DNA from: Strongyloides papillosus
Lineage: Eukaryota; Nematoda; Chromadorea; Rhabditida; Strongyloididae
Direction: 5' to 3'
NCBI GenBank assembly: GCA_005656395.1
Contig: SRSI01000010.1
Location: 2,542,001 to 2,606,000, forward strand
Length of the DNA stretch: 64,000 nucleotides
Shown: in pieces, positions 58,241 to 64,000 of the stretch
Layout: each line of letters opens with the position of its first letter
Numbering within the stretch: the first letter of the stretch is position 1
The notes under the pieces: generated by a model
What the model saw: only the letters and a program-made list of their open reading frames with translations
Told to the model about the DNA's origin: nothing
Database searches by the model: none
Program-made: the position numbers and the translations under genes

Positions 58241-60592
58241 TTATATGGAAAAAAATGTTATAATTATATTTTTTTCAATTTTTTCTATTAAATAATCTAA
58301 TGAAGCTAACGAAGCCGCTTTTGAACCAAGGCACATATGATATTGTTGTTTTGGCATGTCACCGGAACAATTAACATCATGATAAACGTGCACCAAACCA
58401 GGATCCGGTGCCCTCATAACCCGTAAAGTTGAATTGATTACTTTTGGAGAAAAAGTCAACATCTTCGATACCCCAACCTTTTATAGTTAAATTATACCCT
58501 CCAATTAAATCAAAATCTGATTTGTATATTGAAACTAAACCATATCCAAAATGTCTAAAGTAACCACGATGATTATCATAGACATAATGGTTGGTATTGT
58601 TAATGTTTGCATTATATGATATATCCCTTTTAGACCATGTTTGAGGAGAAAATTGTGAAAATACAATTGGAAAATATACCTTAATGGATATGACAATTAA
58701 TTTTAATAAATAAATAAACATACCTGCGCACCTCTAATTGTATTCATTCGAACACGATGGAGTGTGTTCTGATCAAATACCATGTCTACATCACTAAAGA
58801 AAATTAATGAATCGTCTGATAATTCGTTAGCTCCAATAGTTAATGCAACACCACGACTGAAATTTCTATTTCCCATTTCAATCTCATTAACATCTATAGT
58901 ATCTTTCAAATTATCTAGTATATCACTTATTATTTTATCTTCAGTTGAATTTTTTGAATCATAACGAACAATATTCAAAATTACATCACCCTTTTTTACA
59001 GTATTTTTTAAATTTTCAGCAAATCTTCTTAAGGTAGAGGAACGTCCACTTAATGGTAAACAATATGAATTGTTTTTGGTGGATAGACATATGATGTTCC
59101 TGGTAAATTAAGATCCATACCTACTCGTTCATTTTTATTTTTAGCAAAATTTCCTGCTTTTTTAATATCAAATATTCGGGCTTTTTTCTCTGATATTCCT
59201 TCAATATCACCAAATTGTTGTTGAACATAGGCATGTCTTCTTACAGATAGTGTTGCTCGGTGTGGTAATCTAAATTTTGTAAACCATAATATCATGTCTA
59301 AAATATAATCACACCAAATCTTTCCTCCAGTCTTGTATATCCATATTGAATATTTTCAAATTGTAAAAATCGACCTCTTTGTCGGGCATTGGAGTTAAAT
59401 TCATCGAATAACTGTGAAATAGTTGATTCAAGTGATGATTTCATAGTATGTTCAACAGTATGTCCTCGGACACATCACTTTATTAGCACAAAACAATATA
59501 CTATTAGATGCAAGATAATCCCATTCTTTAAGATCATATGTGTTATTGTTGACTTTACGATTTAATACATTACGGTGTTCTGTTAATTCTTTGTTCAGTA
59601 CATTTTTTAAAGCTATTCGTTTTGCTCTTAACTCATTTAACTGGAGTGTTAATGCTTTGATATGAACTTTTCGCATATTTGTAGGGTTTTTAAGTGGGTG
59701 TAAAGTTATGGCACTTCTGAGTTGTTTTAGTTCACCAGATATTGTATTTGTTGCTGTTTGATTATTATGGAATAGTATTTGCATTTCATAACTCCATGTA
59801 CATGGAATACCAACATGGCGTTTAAAACATCTTCCAAGTTCAACATCTTCATGACCTGTCAGGAGATTTAAAAGACAGCTTTGTAAATGTGGTGCTACAG
59901 CACGAATACTTTCTCGTGAAAAAACAACACCTGGACCTCCCATACAATAATTATCTTGAGATCCTAAGGCTAGAAGACCATACTCAGCACTATTTCCTAA
60001 TCCTGCTTGACCAAGCATATAGCTTTACTAGAATCTAATGATCTGAGAAGTTTTTCAATCTCCTCATGCCTAACATAAAGATCATCATCAGCTCTCATAA
60101 ACCAGTGAAAATCGTTTAACTAAAAAAATATTATAAACAAAAAAGATTACTAAGATATATGTATATAATAAACTTACATGATTGTCATACATCCATCTAA
60201 TCATAGAAAAACTTTTCTTTTGTGGTGGATAAGTATCATCAACACCTTTTAATTTAACAACAGGCATATCTGGATAATCAACAACTGTATCTTCAGCAAC
60301 AAAGAAAATTATTTTACCAGGAACTTTTTGTCCCCATGTTTTCCAAATATTATATGCACGTGTATTAACATATTTCTGAGCTGTCATCACACCAACAAGT
60401 AGTAATTGTGTAGATTTTTCATTATCAAAAGTAGAATTAGTAGTTAGAAAATTGTTATTGTCAGTAAAAGAAAGGCAACTTAAAGAATTAATATTTAATT
60501 GTTGAAGAGTAATCCATCTTGTAGAGCGAATCCAAAGCCCTAGAATAAATCCTACAACCCAGCAGAATAGCAAAATTCCGCTTGGCTTTCAT
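58241..60592 (-). pseudogene. Chondroitin synthase (CHSY1/SQV-5-like), frame-broken
   Basis: Golgi type II glycosyltransferase that polymerises chondroitin. Start at 60592 (MKAKRN) then a membrane anchor ([15 protein letters not shown]). Exon 1 ends 60178; intron 60177-60120. The beta-3 domain has [40 protein letters not shown] and HEDVELGRC. The beta-4 GalNAc-transferase domain has [33 protein letters not shown], then an intron near 58676-58720, YFPIVFSQFSPQ, GWGIEDVDFF and VHVYHDVNCSG with CLGSKA. Both DxD motifs are intact. About six single-base frame breaks (near 60575, 60025, 59455, 59305, 59055, 58445) interrupt it. Such dense indels with perfect motifs suggest assembly error more than decay. 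Confidence 0.88.
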
Positions 60593-62061
60593 CTTCAACA
60601 TTATTATGTCATGGATTTAGATAGCCTTATATAATAAAAGATCACTCGACAAAGGGGAAATCGATCGTCTCTAAAATTAGAAGAAAGAGGCAAGGTCAGT
60701 TTGTGAGTTGCAACTTAAAGTAGAGAAGGCAAGGAAAATGTCATAAGGAGGAGAGAGTCCTTTTAATGATCAACAAAAGAATTATACTATTTGTTATTGT
60801 CCTAAATAATTGTAATATATTTTTAGTATAACTAAAAATACTCCTAATGGAATTAAATATTAACAAAAAAATTTGCCAATGGTTATAAAAAAAATCTGTT
60901 TTACATTAAACAATCTCTCCATCATTCTCTTATTTTTAACTAAGTAGTATTTGATACAAAATTAAGATAAAATATATGTTTTAAAAATCTGTATGAAAAA
61001 TCAAACAGTGAATAAAATTTTAAAATGATATATCATCACAAATCAAAAAGGGTCGTCTTATTGAACAAATAATTATTCATGAACATTTCTTTATTTTTTA
61101 ATATCTTGTATAATAAAAATATATTAAGCCACATGAATCGGGATAATAATTTGACAAGAAAATTGATCACGATTTTTTGTATGATTAATTTATGCATTCC
61201 TTTTTTTTACTGATGATAAATTAGTGTATATATTAGATTTCCTAGCCATATCGTTATATGTATAAACAATTTTTTTTCAAGCTTTTTTATCATAATCTAC
61301 TACGATTTCGTAATAATTTAACAGAAGACCAAAGGTTTCAAAGTATAAAGCATGTGATAGAAGATACTGTGGTATATATTATAAACAAACGTCAGTCTGT
61401 TAACACATAAGATAACATCTGATAATAATTTGAAAGTCATATATCAAACTCTAGGATTATATCATATAAATGTTATTTCGTAGCAATTTATTTTTGTTAG
61501 AAACATTCAGGCAATTAAAAAACATACTATTTTACTTTGCAATGAATATACACAATAAATAAATAACATATTTTCTTTTCCAAATTATGTTAATATGTAA
61601 ACTTTTAGAACAAATGACCTTTATTTATATAAATGTAGGATATCTATATAAGTATAGTTTAATGTATTTAGTTTGTAAATAATTAAATATATCCTTTCTT
61701 AATTAATTAGATTGTTAGTTTTGTTATGATATGTAGTGACGAGACTTATAAATAAGTAATTTAATTTAATCACATAAAATAGGTATACCGTAGCAACGTT
61801 ACATTCAGATGTGTCTTTAATATAATAATGTATGTTTAGATGTTGGTAAAGTAAGAGAATTTTTCATAAATTTTTAATCAATCTCGAGTGGAAATGTTGA
61901 GTTTTGTAGACTTATTATAAACTAGATATATAATAAATAATAATTACTAATATATTATTTTTGTTTGTTAGTGAATTTGTTTTCTAAATACAGAATATTT
62001 TATTGTATTCGTTGAAATTATTTAGATTTTTCTTTCAAAGTGTACAGAATTTTTAAAAAGA
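60593..62061. other. Intergenic region between divergent genes
   Basis: 1.5 kb between the 5' ends of the chondroitin synthase and DPP8/9-like genes, so it should hold both promoters. The sequence is AT-rich; 60600-60760 is somewhat GC-richer and purine-rich. No ORF, repeat or RNA gene seen. Confidence 0.55.
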
Positions 62062-64000
62062 ATGAATGACTTTCGTGGTAAGTGTGTGTGGTATGTACTT
62101 TATTTTGGCCCGTGGAATTTTAATCATCAAACAAATTATTTGAAGTAATACCTTTTAGCGTTTTGAAATTGATTTTTTTTCTCAGTGCTTTAAAATATTT
62201 TTATTTCAAATCCAATAATATACATTTAACATTTTATTTTACAAACTAATGTATTTTTAAGCACGTTTTTACATTGCTTTTTTATTTTTATTTACATGCT
62301 TTATGTAAATTTTTTTTACAGGATTAGAGATTATGAGATTCGTTCCAGAGGCAAATGGTAATCATCTGTCGAATGATGAAATTAAGTTGAAAATTTCAAA
62401 AATTAAAGCTGAAACAAAAGCTGGGATACCTGTGAATTATCGAGTCCTCGAGTATTCTCAAACTTTTTTGGAAAATATAAAATGTTGTTGGTGTTTGGCA
62501 CCAGGTCCTGCTCCAGATAGTCAGCACATCTATTTGGGGTATCTTGATATGGATCGTGAAATAAGATGCAATATTGAGCTATGCCATTCTCAGGTATTGT
62601 CAATGGTTCAATAAATAACCAAAGAAGTTCGGAGGCAATTTTACTTTATGAGAGATTGAGATCCCTCAGTTACATGGTGTTAATGAATACCATGTTTCAC
62701 ATAATGAAAGAGTTATGCTTTTGTTAGCTGGAGGTAATGTCCTACAGTATGATGTAAGCTTTATTTTAAAAAATAAATTTATAGTTTTAGGGTGTGTTAT
62801 TTCCAATAGGAGTACACAAGTTTCTAAGCCAATTGTAAGGCTAGGCTAGCCCCATGTAATCCAGAAATTATTGCGATGACTGAAGGAAAAGATATTATGT
62901 ATTTGATGGTGAAGATCTAGTCTATGTTCAAATTCAGATTCAAAATATTTTACAATGGAGTTTCGGCTATGTCATTCAGGAGGAACTTGAAAGATATGAG
63001 GGATTTTGGTGGAGTCCAACAGATCCATATTTATTGTATGAAGAGGTTGATGAACGTGGTGTGTCAACAACTTTATCCAACTCTTCTGATTCTGAAGGTA
63101 CTGTAACTGAAATATCCATTTGTAAATACCCCAAATCCAATTAGTTTTGAATCTTTTAATTTTGAAAAAAAATATTAGTGGGACAGCCGTGTATAGCGTA
63201 TGTGAAAAGACTAACAAATAAAACTCTTAAGACATTTTGGCCCTGGTTTGAGTATAGCTAAAGTTGGCTGGACACCTGATGGAGAATACATTTATCTTCA
63301 GTTACTTGATCGCCTCCAGACAAGATCTGCTCTTGTTTTTAATTTCCATTAATGTGTTTTATAATGCGGAGGCAGCTGTTTTTAATAAAGATATTTTTGA
63401 AGTTGTAAGAATAAAAGGTAATCCGTGGATTAATGTTAACCATCATTTGGAATGTTTTGATGAATAGTTAACATGCTTACGGTTTTATTTATGGGTCGGA
63501 AGAAAAAATTTTCACCACTTTTTATTAAGTATGCTTTTATTGAAAGAATACATTATATATATTAGAAAAAGCTATTAATCTCACATTTGAAGACAATAGG
63601 ACTTTTGCATCATCAAAGACATACCAATATTTGTTGATGAAAAACGTGGAAATGTGTTTTTCGTGGCTAATTACAATGAACCCGGTACACATCAGTTATG
63701 TTATACAAATTATAGAAATGAGAATAGTCCTATAGTACAAATTACACCCGAGTAATCGGTCTGTGAAGTACGACCGTAGTACACTTACGTTAGATATTAA
63801 CCGGATCTTGGTTTTGGCCGTAAACATTAGTAGCATTTCAATCCGTCCAAAATTAGTTTTTTTTAGATGTATAGATACCATTGACGGAGGTTTCTTGTAA
63901 GGCAGGGTCCAAATATTGTTCATAAAGAATCTGCTCCTATGGTACCAGATTTTCGCAATAGTAAACATTGTAATACCACAAATGTATAAGTATTTTTCAA
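62062..64000 (+). pseudogene. DPP8/DPP9 (DPF-3)-like prolyl dipeptidyl peptidase, N-terminal part, frame-broken, runs off the window
   Basis: Cytosolic S9B peptidase that cleaves X-Pro dipeptides. Exon 1 62062-62078 (MNDFR), intron to about 62322, then LEIMRFVPEANGNHLSND. The beta-propeller is recognisable in pieces in several frames: GYVIQEELERYEGFWWSPT, YLLYEEVDERGVS, IAKVGWTPDGEYIYLQLLDR, QTRSALVLISI, NPWINVNH, and IFVDEKRGNVFFVANYNEPG THQLCYTN. These parallel DPP8 EEFDRYSGYWWCP, GWTPEGKYAWSILLDRSQTR and DIWINIHDIF. More than eight frame breaks occur. The hydrolase domain with its catalytic Ser would lie beyond 64000. Confidence 0.78.

Overview
The window reads as nuclear DNA of a nematode, most likely a clade IV (Strongyloides-like) species. 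The evidence is very AT-rich intergenic DNA, compact genes with short GT-AG introns (about 44-60 bp, gtaagt...ttttag), a tandem array of MATH-BTB genes, and matches to typical nematode gene sets (odr-2/hot-like, dpf-3-like, sqv-5-like, GSP-type phosphatase). The organism call is inference. I saw no rRNA, tRNA, CRISPR array or bacterial-type operon.

Layout. 0-4.7 kb: a divergent PP1-type phosphatase, then two tandem UPF0057/PMP3 membrane-protein genes inside duplicated ~1.25-kb units. 4.7-10.4 kb: a minus-strand zinc-finger-like protein with an acidic N-terminus, then a close-packed plus-strand series: mitoribosomal protein mL42, the lipoate-pathway octanoyltransferase LIPT2, a secreted M14 carboxypeptidase and a gene with a possible LOTUS domain. 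11.6-28 kb: a tandem array of SPOP-like MATH-BTB genes (four intact, two broken). Each intact copy has a tiny first exon, which in three of the four encodes a basic NLS-like tag. The array is invaded by nested transposons: a piggyBac-like TTAA element inside a Tc/mariner element, and a 1.4-kb foldback palindrome inside a second Tc/mariner element that splits one array gene. 29-31.4 kb: two minus-strand ABHD12-like hydrolase genes, one lacking catalytic Asp and His. 31.4-34.6 kb: no supported gene. 34.6-50.2 kb: a giant BIRC6/BRUCE gene (N-terminal BIR, C-terminal E2), legible end to end but with three single-base frame breaks. 50.7-51.4 kb: acyl-protein thioesterase. 52.9 kb to the end: seven recognisable conserved genes (odr-2/hot-like, ferritin, TFIIS, HCA59/C9orf78-like, ALG10, chondroitin synthase, DPP8/9-like), all broken by small indels while their motifs stay conserved.

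How the parts relate. The SPOP-like genes are predicted substrate adaptors for CUL3 ubiquitin ligases, and BIRC6 is itself an E2/E3 enzyme, but their proximity need not be functional. mL42 and LIPT2, 57 bp apart on one strand and both mitochondrial, could be co-transcribed. The strongest leads are the SPOP-like array with its exon-encoded basic tag and varied substrate pocket, the 42-bp internal duplication of a transmembrane segment in one UPF0057 gene, the ABHD12-like pseudoenzyme, the nested foldback element, and the frame-broken block at the right end, which is either uncorrected assembly error or a decaying duplicate. I found no clearly new multi-gene system.
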